A stretch of 64,000 nucleotides of DNA, from NCBI GenBank assembly GCA_937967505.1, contig CALCJM010000076.1, forward strand, positions 19,573-83,572, written 5' to 3'. Shown piece by piece: positions 21,000 through 28,803 of the stretch. Below the pieces are notes generated by a model, which saw only the letters and a list, made by a program, of their open reading frames with translations, had not been told where the DNA came from and did not search any database. This stretch comes from an uncultured Pirellulaceae bacterium (GTDB lineage Bacteria > Planctomycetota > Planctomycetia > Pirellulales > Pirellulaceae). Made by a program: the position numbers and the translations under genes. Numbering within the stretch: the stretch's first letter is position 1; each line of letters opens with the position of its first letter.

Positions 21000-23984
21000 T
21001 TACTCCAACCACCTTGAGCTGGCCGGTGGAATCGCTGTCCCGCCCGGACGAAACAGCCTTGGCTTGGGCAGGAACCGTGGCTCAAACCCGAAGCGAAAAC
21101 CAAGGTTGTCGCGACTGGCGTCGTAGTTGAACCCCAACTCCACCAGGAACGATTCGCCAATGTACACGATTCCCAAGCGCTGTCCAATCGTGCCGACCTC
21201 GCCAAAGTCTACCTGGCCTCCCCCCTTGATTCCCCATTTGTCACTCAGACGATAGGTGCCCAATGCTGTCAGCACGTTGCTGCTGATCGGGCCTTCGATG
21301 CTTCGCATCCCCAGATACAAATCACCGACTTCTGGTCGATTGGCGTATGCGCCCACACTCACCGTCCGCAATCCTTGCGAGAAGAAATCCATGTGACCAT
21401 CCGACACGATTGACAACCGGTCGCCAAGATACCAGCGAAAATCGTAATTCAGCAGACCGGCATCGGCACCAAAGTTATCGCGCTGGGCGTCCGGGAAAAA
21501 CGCGGTTTGCACGTCTAAGTTCACCAGATCGACGATCCTCTGGCGACCGGGAGTTCCCCGCCGGGTCTGCCATCGCTGCCTGACACCAAATTTCACCATC
21601 GCCAGATCATCAAAAATTTCAACTGACGGCGATGTCACGTTGCTTTGCAGTGCCGACCGCAACGCGTAGGTTCGTTCATCATATTTCAGCGGCGTATCGC
21701 CACCGGCGGCGATGCCAAACGTATTGAACGCAAACCGCCGTCGAAAATGCTCCTGGGCATCATCATCGAGCGCATCATACAGCGGCAGTTCGTTAATGTC
21801 TTGGGACGCATCGGCATAAAACGCGTCCAAATCAAACGATACTTTGTGCGCCAACCCGTTCAGATTCAACAGCACACTTTGTACCGTTGGGTCAACCTTC
21901 CAAACCGGTAGACTGGCCCGAACGCCCACCTGTCCGGCAGCACGGAACAGATCGTTACCATCCAACGCCTCCTGCCACCACGTAAAATCAGACAACGCGT
22001 AAGGTACCACTTTGGTCGGTCCAAGCTGTAGCGGAATATTTAGCTCTTGGCGGGTGCCGACACGCATCCCCGCAACGTCGCGCTCCCACGCCAGCGGATC
22101 GAATTGGGCCGCATCAACCGGATCGGTCGGCGGTTCGGCCACACGCAGTCGCGCGTAACCGGCATGAGTATGACTATGAAACAAGGCCCGGTCACCAAAG
22201 ATGGGCTGGCCGATGGTAAACTGATCGAAACGTGGCAACCACGATGTCTGAGTAAAGAAATCGTTGATTTGAACATCTGCCGTCAGATTGTAGCTTTGTG
22301 TGCCAAAATTACGTTCCAGCCACAGTCCGGTGGTCGCATCTTTTTCAGTATCCCATTCACGTTCGTAATACTGTTCCAGAAAGTTTCTGTCGGAAACGTA
22401 CCCCAATTCGGCACGTAAAGAATATCCCGGTGCGAACTGGTGACGATGCCGGCCTACCACGCGCCCCCGAAAATCTCTTTCAGGTGTCAGATTGAATCGA
22501 TCACGCCCAAGGAAGTCCTGCCCCTGGTCGTTGATAAACCAACTTTTATACTGGCCGCTAACCTGCCCGGGAATTCCCAGCAGCCCCTGCCGGTTGTAGT
22601 CGTACTGGTTGCCGTACCCCAACCCCCGTTCAGACAGATAGTCCAGAATTCCGGTCCAGCGTGTTCCTTGCGGTGCGCGGATCCCCAAAACCTGATACAG
22701 ATCAAACCCCGTATGGATTTGAGTGCCAAAAATATTGTCGTTGTTGATGCCAAATTCGGTCAGATACAGTGATGGATCACTCAACCGTGTGGCAAACTGG
22801 GGCCATGAAAAAACCGGCACACCGCCCAGGTAAACTTTGTTCCCCGCCGCACGGGCAAAATAGTCGTCGCCAATCTGGGGCTGACCACTGGACGGGTCAA
22901 ACAACAGCGCCCCCGTTTGCGGATCCGTCTTCTGCACCGGTTGATTGACCAGGTCCAGTTGCCGGGACTGAAGCCAGTAACTGGGAACGCCTCGTCGGCT
23001 GGAGGTGAACGCGCTATCAAAAGCTTGCAATGTGTTTTCGTCGATCTGCCGCACCACATCCGCTTTCAATCGCAGCAACCCGCGATAGTCGCGCACCGGC
23101 GTCAACACTTCAGCGTCTAGGATGGTTCCCTGGTTACGTTCGACGTTGTAGTACATGCGATCAGCGTAGATTACGCGGCGATCTTTGGAAAACACCACGT
23201 TGCCTTCCAGATACAGTTCGTTCTGTTGCCGACCGTCAGGCAGCGCGCGCTGCCACTGAACAACGCTGTCAGCAAGAATGACAACCTGTTCATTCTTATC
23301 CCCCTGGAAAACGCTCATCCGGGAAAGTTCGGGGGAGTCAAGCACGATGCGAACGCCGCCAACCCCCAGCGACACACGCTCGTCCGGGCGATCAGGATTG
23401 ACGGACGATTTAAAATTCAGGCTCATTTTGGAATCGCGCGCCGAGATCTTGATCCTAGAACGGTTGGCGGAATTCCCTGTACGCGGAGTCGTTCGGCGCG
23501 TTGGGGGTCGGTCGGCCGGCGTTCCGCCAGAGGAGGGCAGGGCAGGCGAAGAAAAGAAATCATCCGCTGGTGACTGCCCCGGCAAAATTTGCTCCGGTGG
23601 CACCGCCAGAGTGGGGGCGGGTGTCTGGAATTGTGGCGTAGAAAACTGTGGCACGTCTCTTATGGACGGCAGCGCATCAGCAGGAGCCGGAACCAACTGG
23701 CCTGTCTGCGGCGAAACCATCATCGGTCGGGTCGCCGAAGCATTTTGAAAGGTCTGCCATGGGCCTCCGACGGCCGGGTTGGAATTCCACTCTTGAGCCA
23801 AGCTGCTTGAGCCCGCCATCAGCCCAAGGAAACTAACGAACCCAAATACAATCAACATCCAACCAACTTGCGCGCGGATCCCGCACAGCAGATTTCGCGG
23901 AGGCGAATCTGAGTTTTTGACGCGCTGTGTTTTGGCTCGGGGGGGCTTCAAAACGGCGATTGATTCCGGTGGAGTGATCAGCAC
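21000..23984 (-). CDS. LptD/OstA-like outer-membrane protein
   Basis: Nearly 1000 residues. The start is uncertain: a GTG at 23984 is taken, the only in-frame ATG is at 23858 just before the hydrophobic stretch LIVFGFVSFLGLMAGSSSLAQ, and the open frame reaches 24077. After the signal and a Pro/Thr/Gln-rich linker comes an OstA/LptA-like jelly-roll region (about residues 190-330; NELYLEGNVVFSKDRRVIYADRMYY). The rest is beta-barrel-like, with alternating polar and aromatic strands and repeated Arg/Tyr/Asp patterns. LptD inserts lipopolysaccharide into the outer membrane. No partner lpt gene is adjacent. The C-terminus is not Phe, so assembly by BamA needs checking. Confidence 0.75.
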   Translation of the reverse strand: MLITPPESIAVLKPPRAKTQRVKNSDSPPRNLLCGIRAQVGWMLIVFGFVSFLGLMAGSSSLAQEWNSNPAVGGPWQTFQNASATRPMMVSPQTGQLVPAPADALPSIRDVPQFSTPQFQTPAPTLAVPPEQILPGQSPADDFFSSPALPSSGGTPADRPPTRRTTPRTGNSANRSRIKISARDSKMSLNFKSSVNPDRPDERVSLGVGGVRIVLDSPELSRMSVFQGDKNEQVVILADSVVQWQRALPDGRQQNELYLEGNVVFSKDRRVIYADRMYYNVERNQGTILDAEVLTPVRDYRGLLRLKADVVRQIDENTLQAFDSAFTSSRRGVPSYWLQSRQLDLVNQPVQKTDPQTGALLFDPSSGQPQIGDDYFARAAGNKVYLGGVPVFSWPQFATRLSDPSLYLTEFGINNDNIFGTQIHTGFDLYQVLGIRAPQGTRWTGILDYLSERGLGYGNQYDYNRQGLLGIPGQVSGQYKSWFINDQGQDFLGRDRFNLTPERDFRGRVVGRHRHQFAPGYSLRAELGYVSDRNFLEQYYEREWDTEKDATTGLWLERNFGTQSYNLTADVQINDFFTQTSWLPRFDQFTIGQPIFGDRALFHSHTHAGYARLRVAEPPTDPVDAAQFDPLAWERDVAGMRVGTRQELNIPLQLGPTKVVPYALSDFTWWQEALDGNDLFRAAGQVGVRASLPVWKVDPTVQSVLLNLNGLAHKVSFDLDAFYADASQDINELPLYDALDDDAQEHFRRRFAFNTFGIAAGGDTPLKYDERTYALRSALQSNVTSPSVEIFDDLAMVKFGVRQRWQTRRGTPGRQRIVDLVNLDVQTAFFPDAQRDNFGADAGLLNYDFRWYLGDRLSIVSDGHMDFFSQGLRTVSVGAYANRPEVGDLYLGMRSIEGPISSNVLTALGTYRLSDKWGIKGGGQVDFGEVGTIGQRLGIVYIGESFLVELGFNYDASRDNLGFRFGFEPRFLPKPRLFRPGGTAIPPASSRWLE

Positions 23985-24248
23985 AATGCAACCGGAGCAA
24001 CTATTTTCCGGCGGCCGAGTATAGGAGTGCAAGCAAGCCCCCACAATACAGATGCCGGAGACTTGAGAGGCTTTCAAATTTGTGCGGGATTGGGCTACAA
24101 TTATCGGGGGAAATCGGCCCGGTTCGCCTGACTACCTCAAACAACCCCGCAGGGCTATCCACCCCCTGGCAACGGTTGTAAAGTTTGCATCGCAAACGCT
24201 AGCATTGAATCCAGATACCTTTCGTTGCCATCATTGGCGGAAACCTTC

Positions 24249-24737
24249 ATGCAATACAACGATGTCATCCAGCAGCTGATTGGGCCTGAGCCCCTGGAAA
24301 AATATGCAACAACGGATGTGGGAACGCGCGAAGTTTTGGTGGACCTTCAAAACCTGACATGTGCTGACCTGTTTCCCGACGGCTATGAGGATGCCGACAT
24401 GGCGTCATGCTGTTTGAGCGGCCTGTGGCTGTTGCACAATTTTTTACGTGAGGGACACGAGATTTGCCAGGATATTGATACTCCGGCCGGCAGTTTCTGG
24501 CACGCCATCATGCATCGCGCCGAAGGCGATTACTCCAACTCCAAATACTGGTACCGATTGGCAAAAACCGATCCGTTTCACGCCGATATCTCGACCGCCG
24601 CGGGCCAGCCCTACGAACCGGAGGCCTTGGTCGATGCGGTCCGGCAACAGGGAATCCTTGCAGTCCACGATCTGGTAACTGCCGAATGGCAGGTGCTGTT
24701 CAACCACTGTTACACCGAAGCAACCGGCACGCTTTAG
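24249..24737 (+). CDS. Conserved-looking hypothetical protein
   Basis: A 162-residue soluble protein from the ATG at 24249 (an ATG at 24225 is also in frame). It contains a striking conserved-looking core: GLWLLHNFLREGHEICQ, then GSFWHAIMHRAEGDYSNSKYWYRLA. The histidines, glutamates and Ser/Tyr of that core look like an active or binding site. I believe this pattern recurs in planctomycete hypothetical proteins but cannot assign a function. Confidence 0.75.
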   Translation: MQYNDVIQQLIGPEPLEKYATTDVGTREVLVDLQNLTCADLFPDGYEDADMASCCLSGLWLLHNFLREGHEICQDIDTPAGSFWHAIMHRAEGDYSNSKYWYRLAKTDPFHADISTAAGQPYEPEALVDAVRQQGILAVHDLVTAEWQVLFNHCYTEATGTL

Positions 24738-24787
24738 TCAAATGAATTGCTTTAGTCAAACGAGGGATGCAGATAGTACTGCCGTTT

Positions 24788-24988
24788 TCAATTTTGGCCT
24801 CTCCTCCACAATGCAACGATCCACGACAGTACAAACACGGCGACAGCCGCAACAACAAACATGGCTTTACGGGAGTCTACCTCCGGTTGGCGCAAAACAC
24901 CGATGGCAATCACTGCGGCCCAAATCACCAATCCGGCAAACAGCAGAATGAAGGTTGTCCTGGATGTACGTTTTTCTTCTTCCGCCAT
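24788..24988 (-). CDS. Small two-helix membrane protein
   Basis: A 66-residue product starting at the ATG at 24988, 5-6 bases after GGAAG; an upstream in-frame ATG at 25006 is less favoured. A charged N-terminus (AEEEKRTSR) precedes two hydrophobic segments separated by a short polar turn (LRQPEVDSRK), and the C-terminus is basic (WRRGQN). It is divergent from another small membrane protein gene 50 bases away. Function unknown. Confidence 0.6.
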   Translation of the reverse strand: MAEEEKRTSRTTFILLFAGLVIWAAVIAIGVLRQPEVDSRKAMFVVAAVAVFVLSWIVALWRRGQN

Positions 24989-25038
24989 TTTTCTTCCGGC
25001 CTGCAAAAGCCGCTTGAGTTTGAGAAACCTGCCACGCC

Positions 25039-25299
25039 ATGATCTTTAAACCCAAAACGTCCCGCCGCCACCGTACGCACCTCGGATGTGGTTTTGCAGG
25101 TTTCGTGATGCTGGTCGTGATCGCTCTGATGACATTCAATGCGATGATTGCCAGTTCATTTTTCCGGTTCACGTTGGGGAGTATTGATTCCAGAATTGTA
25201 GACCCTCTCAAATTCATCTCCACCGTGCTGTTGGTTTTTTTCGAGTACTGGTTATTCGACCGACTAACGCGCCGTTGGCTACAGCGCAAAAGCGATTAA
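25039..25299 (+). CDS. Small two-helix membrane protein
   Basis: An 86-residue product with a basic N-terminus (KPKTSRRHRTH) and two hydrophobic segments (about 17-40 and 55-72), ending with a basic tail (DRLTRRWLQRKSD). It is divergent from the small membrane protein at 24788-24988. A hairpin with a T-tract follows it. No family recognised. Confidence 0.55.
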   Translation: MIFKPKTSRRHRTHLGCGFAGFVMLVVIALMTFNAMIASSFFRFTLGSIDSRIVDPLKFISTVLLVFFEYWLFDRLTRRWLQRKSD

Positions 25300-25362
25300 G
25301 GTCATTAGGTTAAACATATCAACCCGTCCGACGATGGCGGATAACAAATAAGAGTTTGACAT

Positions 25363-25397
25363 CGCATTGAAGCAGAGTTCGGTCTCAATGCGTTTTT
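25363..25397 (+). terminator. Intrinsic terminator after the small membrane protein gene
   Basis: Arms CGCATTGA (25363-25370) and TCAATGCG (25385-25392) enclose a 14-base loop and are followed by TTTTT (25393-25397), about 64 bases after the stop at 25299. Confidence 0.65.
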
Positions 25398-25746
25398 CGT
25401 TGGGTGAGCCAGAAAGGCTTGCCATTGATTGAACAAGCCGATGCTCAAACTATCTGTTCAAGAAACCCGTAGTGACGATGCCCCTGTGTTCACCTCGCAC
25501 TGCTCGTGAGGTGAGGAATTTGGTTCGATGGTGCCAGTGCGATGACAGCCCAAGGTCAGTCGAGGCAACTTGCGATCTGAGTTTGGTGAGAGGGTTCTCT
25601 CTGGGCTGAGTCATTTCCTGCGTTCCAAAGTTCGGTTTGTGTGGCCAACGGCTTGCTCTTTTGCTGGTCGTCCCGTGGCCAGCGCGTACCTCGGACACGA
25701 CTGCGGCGTGTTTTTGAAAATTCGGGTTTTAATCGCTTTAACGTTT

Positions 25747-26025
25747 TCATGGCGGGCCGCGCTTGGGAATTGAGCGCCGCCAGATGACGTGATGGCGCTC
25801 ATTGGTGATATACAACAACGCCATTTCGCCACCGCAGTCACGGCAAGTTGGAATCGGTCTCTTGATCACCGGCTCAAACATCGTCGCGCCCAATGGGAAG
25901 CACCAGTCTTTGTACATCCACACCAACCAACGAACGTCTGCCAGTTGCACCTTGCTGTTGGGGCTCACGAAGCGAGCTGACTGGAATACGCACTTGCTCG
26001 TTCCCTTCAGGCCTTCGACAACCAA
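25747..26025 (-). pseudogene. Possible fragment of a zinc-ribbon-containing protein
   Basis: An open frame of 92 codons with an intact-looking core (ADVRWLVWMYKDWC, then a C-x2-C motif and RHHVIWRRS). No partner cysteine pair follows, so a complete zinc ribbon is not shown. It is probably the tail of a degraded gene; the other frames next to it contain stops. Low certainty. Confidence 0.25.
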
Positions 26026-26291
26026 GGTGGTCGACTACGATGCCCTTTTCTGACTTCCGCAAGCTACCAAAGTAACTTTCGCATGCACGGCCCCGCCTCT
26101 CGGGCAAGCCCTACTCACCGGTACGCCAATCGGATCTCCCTAGACAAGGGGGCTTCGACCTTCGCCTGATCTCCCAGACGTGTCGAAGCAACGTATTGGG
26201 TGCGCGCCCAAGCTCTCCATCTACCTGAGCCCCGATATTTTCAGTTCGGTTTCGCGCTGGCATGCACGCTCAGCCGGAGTCACCGGCCTAA

Positions 26292-26372
26292 GGTGATTGG
26301 CAGTTGAAAGTTTACCGTTGGCGATGCTGGCAGCGTCGCCAACGGGTGGTAGATTCCTTACTGACAGTCGCC
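26292..26372 (-). repeat. Interspersed palindromic repeat, copy B
   Basis: On the reverse strand this copy starts with the conserved head (GGCGACTG..AGGAATCTACC). It continues to an inner hairpin with 13-base arms (26317-26329 and 26331-26343, one G-T pair) and ends with a tail complementary to the head. Further copies are at 31833-31914 and 55771-55911. Confidence 0.75.
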
Positions 26373-26763
26373 TAATGAGGTTTCTATTCATAGCCTAGCG
26401 GGTCTTGGCGAGAATGTGGCTGACGACGATTCTTTGTCAGCTTACCGAGCACATTCGCGGGCTTCCTCTCCACGATTGGTTACCGAGATCGCAGTTACCC
26501 TCGCCTCGTACCAAATTTGATTTTGGGTTTCACACTTGGTATACTGCTCCCGGATTCAAATTACTGGAACTAGGTACGGGGGACTGATTGACATTTGTCT
26601 GCGACAAAAATCAACGCCCCCCCACAACAACACGCCCATGCTGGGCGTACTTGCACCGAAGTCGCCGACGGTGCGGGAATTTAATGCAATGATCACTCCG
26701 GAGACTCGGTGATCATCAACGTTACCCAACTCGTTCAAACTTAAACCTCTACAAAGCTCTGCG

Positions 26764-27015
26764 ATGGTCGTCATTAAAGTACTCGCCCTGCTGTTTGCGA
26801 CGTTCATCATTGCAGGCCTCTTCAATATCCCGCTCAGCATGCTGACCGTGCCCTTTCTCGGCGAAAATATTGGGATACCCATTTCCATGCTATTTTGTGT
26901 CCCAGCTGCGTGCTACCTGCTTCGATCTTCATGGTCAGGTGTCGCGGCAGATATTGGCCTGAAAAAATCTAACTCAAATGATACGATGAAAAACACGGCG
27001 GACCCAAAGCAATGA
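26764..27015 (+). CDS. Possible small membrane protein
   Basis: An 83-residue frame with two hydrophobic segments (about 4-30 and 38-58) and a polar C-terminal tail (KKSNSNDTMKNTADPKQ). No ribosome-binding sequence is obvious before the ATG at 26764. The N-terminal half looks like a real membrane protein, but it sits in a gene-poor accessory stretch and no family is recognised. Confidence 0.4.
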   Translation: MVVIKVLALLFATFIIAGLFNIPLSMLTVPFLGENIGIPISMLFCVPAACYLLRSSWSGVAADIGLKKSNSNDTMKNTADPKQ

Positions 27016-27193
27016 GCCATGAAGCAGCAGGTATCACCTAGGCAATTTGCATACGGAGCCGCAGGTCGCGCGACTTTCAATGTTTAGCGAGTTTGCCGCG
27101 GCCCGGTGAACCCTGCCGTTGAACTTAAACAGATTGCTTCGTGCGTTCTTCGCGCTTCGGTTGGGAAAGTTTGTTAGAATTGATTCCGCAAGG

Positions 27194-27225
27194 GAGCTTT
27201 GACGGTGGTAACCCTGTCAAAGCTC
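27194..27225. repeat. Perfect 10-base inverted repeat
   Basis: GAGCTTTGAC (27194-27203) and its exact complement GTCAAAGCTC (27216-27225) enclose 12 bases. A second AGCTTTGACC word occurs beyond the toxin gene at 28359-28368, so this word flanks the toxin-antitoxin region on both sides. Confidence 0.7.
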
Positions 27226-27235
27226 AACGCACGAG

Positions 27236-27314
27236 CTATCCGCGTGGCCCTTAAGGTCAAATCAACTGCAACACCATCCGGGGCCACACGGATAGATCGC
27301 AATATGTTATTCGC
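27236..27314. other. Candidate attC-like hairpin left of the toxin-antitoxin pair
   Basis: Arms of 15 bases (27236-27250 and 27281-27295, one mismatch) enclose a 30-base loop. A 10-base word TGTTATTCGC (27305-27314) follows, which is exactly complementary to GCGAATAACA at 28331-28340 past the toxin gene. The word GCTCAAC (27222-27228) upstream fits the RYYYAAC core-site pattern. This resembles an integron cassette attC site, but no integrase gene is in the window. Confidence 0.35.
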
Positions 27315-27353
27315 CTTTCGAGGTTTTAACGAAATTATTGCGGCACACCAAGC

Positions 27354-27382
27354 TTGCCATCTGGCACTCTAAATGCTACAAT
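27354..27382 (+). promoter_or_regulatory. Promoter of the toxin-antitoxin operon
   Basis: TTGCCA (27354-27359), exactly 17 bases, TACAAT (27377-27382), 38 bases before the antitoxin ATG. It is overlapped by GGCAC words at 27342, 27363 and 27385, spaced 21-22 bases apart, and by the palindrome TGCCATCTGGCA (27355-27366), all likely operator elements for autoregulation. Confidence 0.8.
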
Positions 27383-27420
27383 ATGGCACACGCCGAATCC
27401 CTTTGCTTAGAAGGTGCACG

Positions 27421-27855
27421 ATGCCAAATGCTCAAGCTATCGCCAAATTCATGGGTGGGAAATCGCTGGTTGGCACACCCAAGTCCGAATTTGAGTTTAT
27501 TAATGTTATCCGAACAGGACTTCCTCCGGCCGTAATAGAGTCAGTTGCCAAATCTTCTTCGTTTACCGAGGACGAGATTTACAGGATGCTTCCTATCGCT
27601 CGGCGGACAGCGGCCCGACGTAAAGCAACGGGAACTAGGCTGAAGGCATTAGAATCAGAGCTTCTTTACCGTCTCAGCTGCGTCTTTGTAATGGCTACAG
27701 AGACTTTAGGGGACGCCGATAAAGCAAGAGTTTGGCTGCTCGAATCGAATAGAGCGTTGAATAGCGAACGACCAATTGATTTGCTTGATACTGGCATTGG
27801 GTTTGAGGATGTAATGGATGTGCTCCGAAGAATCGAATTTGGCGTCTACAGTTAG
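27421..27855 (+). CDS. Antitoxin, DUF2384 (Xre/MbcA/ParS toxin-binding) family
   Basis: About 144 residues from the ATG at 27421, which follows AGAAGGTG at ideal distance. The C-terminal half carries the DUF2384 pattern (ATETLGDADKARVWLLESNRALN, then PIDLLDTGIGFEDVMDVLRRIEFG), which binds and neutralises RES toxins. The N-terminal part is helical with a putative DNA-binding region (FTEDEIYRMLPIARRTAARRK). The toxin begins 2 bases after the stop, so translation is probably coupled. The complex is expected to repress its own promoter. Confidence 0.93.
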   Translation: MPNAQAIAKFMGGKSLVGTPKSEFEFINVIRTGLPPAVIESVAKSSSFTEDEIYRMLPIARRTAARRKATGTRLKALESELLYRLSCVFVMATETLGDADKARVWLLESNRALNSERPIDLLDTGIGFEDVMDVLRRIEFGVYS

Positions 27856-27857
27856 TC

Positions 27858-28319
27858 ATGGTCGTTTGGAGAATCTGCAAATTGAAATGCGTTGGCTCAG
27901 CATTCTCAGGAATTGGGGCAGAGAAAACCGGGGGCCGATGGAACTTCCCAGGAATGCGCGTCGTATATACATCTGAAAACTTATCCCTTGCTACTTTGGA
28001 GCTTTTCGTTCACGTAAACCCAAAAATAATTCCAGCTGGTTTGATGGTCGTTCTTGCTCAACTGCCCAGACGCTGGTCGAAAACAGAAATCAAGATTTCG
28101 GATCTACCTGTTAACTGGAGAGAACACCCAGCCCCCATTAGGCTTCAGGAAATCGGCACTGAATGGTTAACCAGCAATTCAACGCTGGCTCTAGTAGTGC
28201 CTTCGGCGATCAATCCGATCGACAAGAACGTTATATTGAATCCCAGTCACCCGCAGATGAAAGATGTCAAAATCGAACCTCCAGAAAAATTCGATTTTGA
28301 CCCAAGAATGTTTGCCTGA
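27858..28319 (+). CDS. RES-domain toxin
   Basis: A 153-residue RES-domain protein. Known members cleave or modify NAD+ and inhibit growth. The family features are visible: an N-terminal WRI, the conserved Arg-Trp-Asn (GGRWNFPG), YTSENLSLATLELFVH with a Tyr and Glu, and the TEWLTSNSTLALVVPSAI segment. The conserved residues Arg, Tyr, Glu and Ser appear intact, so the toxin may be active. It follows the antitoxin directly, forming a type II system. Confidence 0.93.
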   Translation: MVVWRICKLKCVGSAFSGIGAEKTGGRWNFPGMRVVYTSENLSLATLELFVHVNPKIIPAGLMVVLAQLPRRWSKTEIKISDLPVNWREHPAPIRLQEIGTEWLTSNSTLALVVPSAINPIDKNVILNPSHPQMKDVKIEPPEKFDFDPRMFA

Positions 28320-28353
28320 GCCAGATCACAGCGAATAACAACCTATCGGGATA

Positions 28354-28378
28354 GGGGCCAGCTTTGACCGGGCCCCTC
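28354..28378. repeat. GC-rich hairpin downstream of the toxin gene
   Basis: GGGGCC and GGGCCCC arms enclose about 10 bases. It could terminate the toxin-antitoxin transcript, but no T-tract follows. On the reverse strand it is also part of the possible intron tail described separately. Confidence 0.45.
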
Positions 28379-28449
28379 CCACACCACCTAGCATGCGGGT
28401 CCGCTACTCAAGCCGTTCGTCGCTTAGGAGCAAGCGCGCTCCATCTTTT

Positions 28450-28731
28450 CACAGATTTGCTTTGCCGTAGCGTTTTTTCCAGTCGTGATACTTGCTGGTG
28501 CCAAGCTCCAGCCAAGCCAGCAATTGCTTGATGGTGATGGATCTGGTTGGGCTGGACATCCAGTTCAGTGGCAAGGGCGCTGACGGGGACTTGGGCTTTG
28601 AGGTGCCGACAGACACCCTCCGCTTTTTTGGGTAGCTGTAAACATTCTTCTCGTGCGGGACATAGATTCTCTTTCGTACAAATTGGATTATGGCAACCGA
28701 AATCGACAAATCCCATTTCCTTCAGAAGCAA
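28450..28731 (-). pseudogene. IS3-family-like transposase remnant
   Basis: Two overlapping reverse-strand frames together resemble the N-terminus of an IS3-type transposase. One has an orfA-like helix-turn-helix (EGVCRHLKAQVPVSALATEL, then DVQPNQIHH). The other frame continues into an orfB-like start (TIKQLLAWLELGTSKYHDWK, then KRYGKAN). The frame change suggests a frameshift or decay, and the sequence stops matching after KAN near 28455, so the catalytic DDE part is absent. It is not an active element. Confidence 0.6.
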
Positions 28732-28803
28732 GACAAGACCGGGAGCGGTGTGACAATCCTCCGCACTCTCAGTACTCAGTACTCAAACAGCACCGCACGC
28801 CGC

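Larger units (their letters stand above)
25398..26760. other. Gene-poor stretch, probably decayed sequence
   Basis: About 1.4 kb without a gene I can support. Short open frames exist on both strands. The most protein-like is a reverse-strand frame at 25747-26025 with a Cys-x2-Cys motif (PTCRDCGGEMALL) and WLVWMYKDW, which could be a fragment of a broken mobile-element protein, but no family is certain. A palindromic repeat lies at 26292-26372. Confidence 0.5.
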
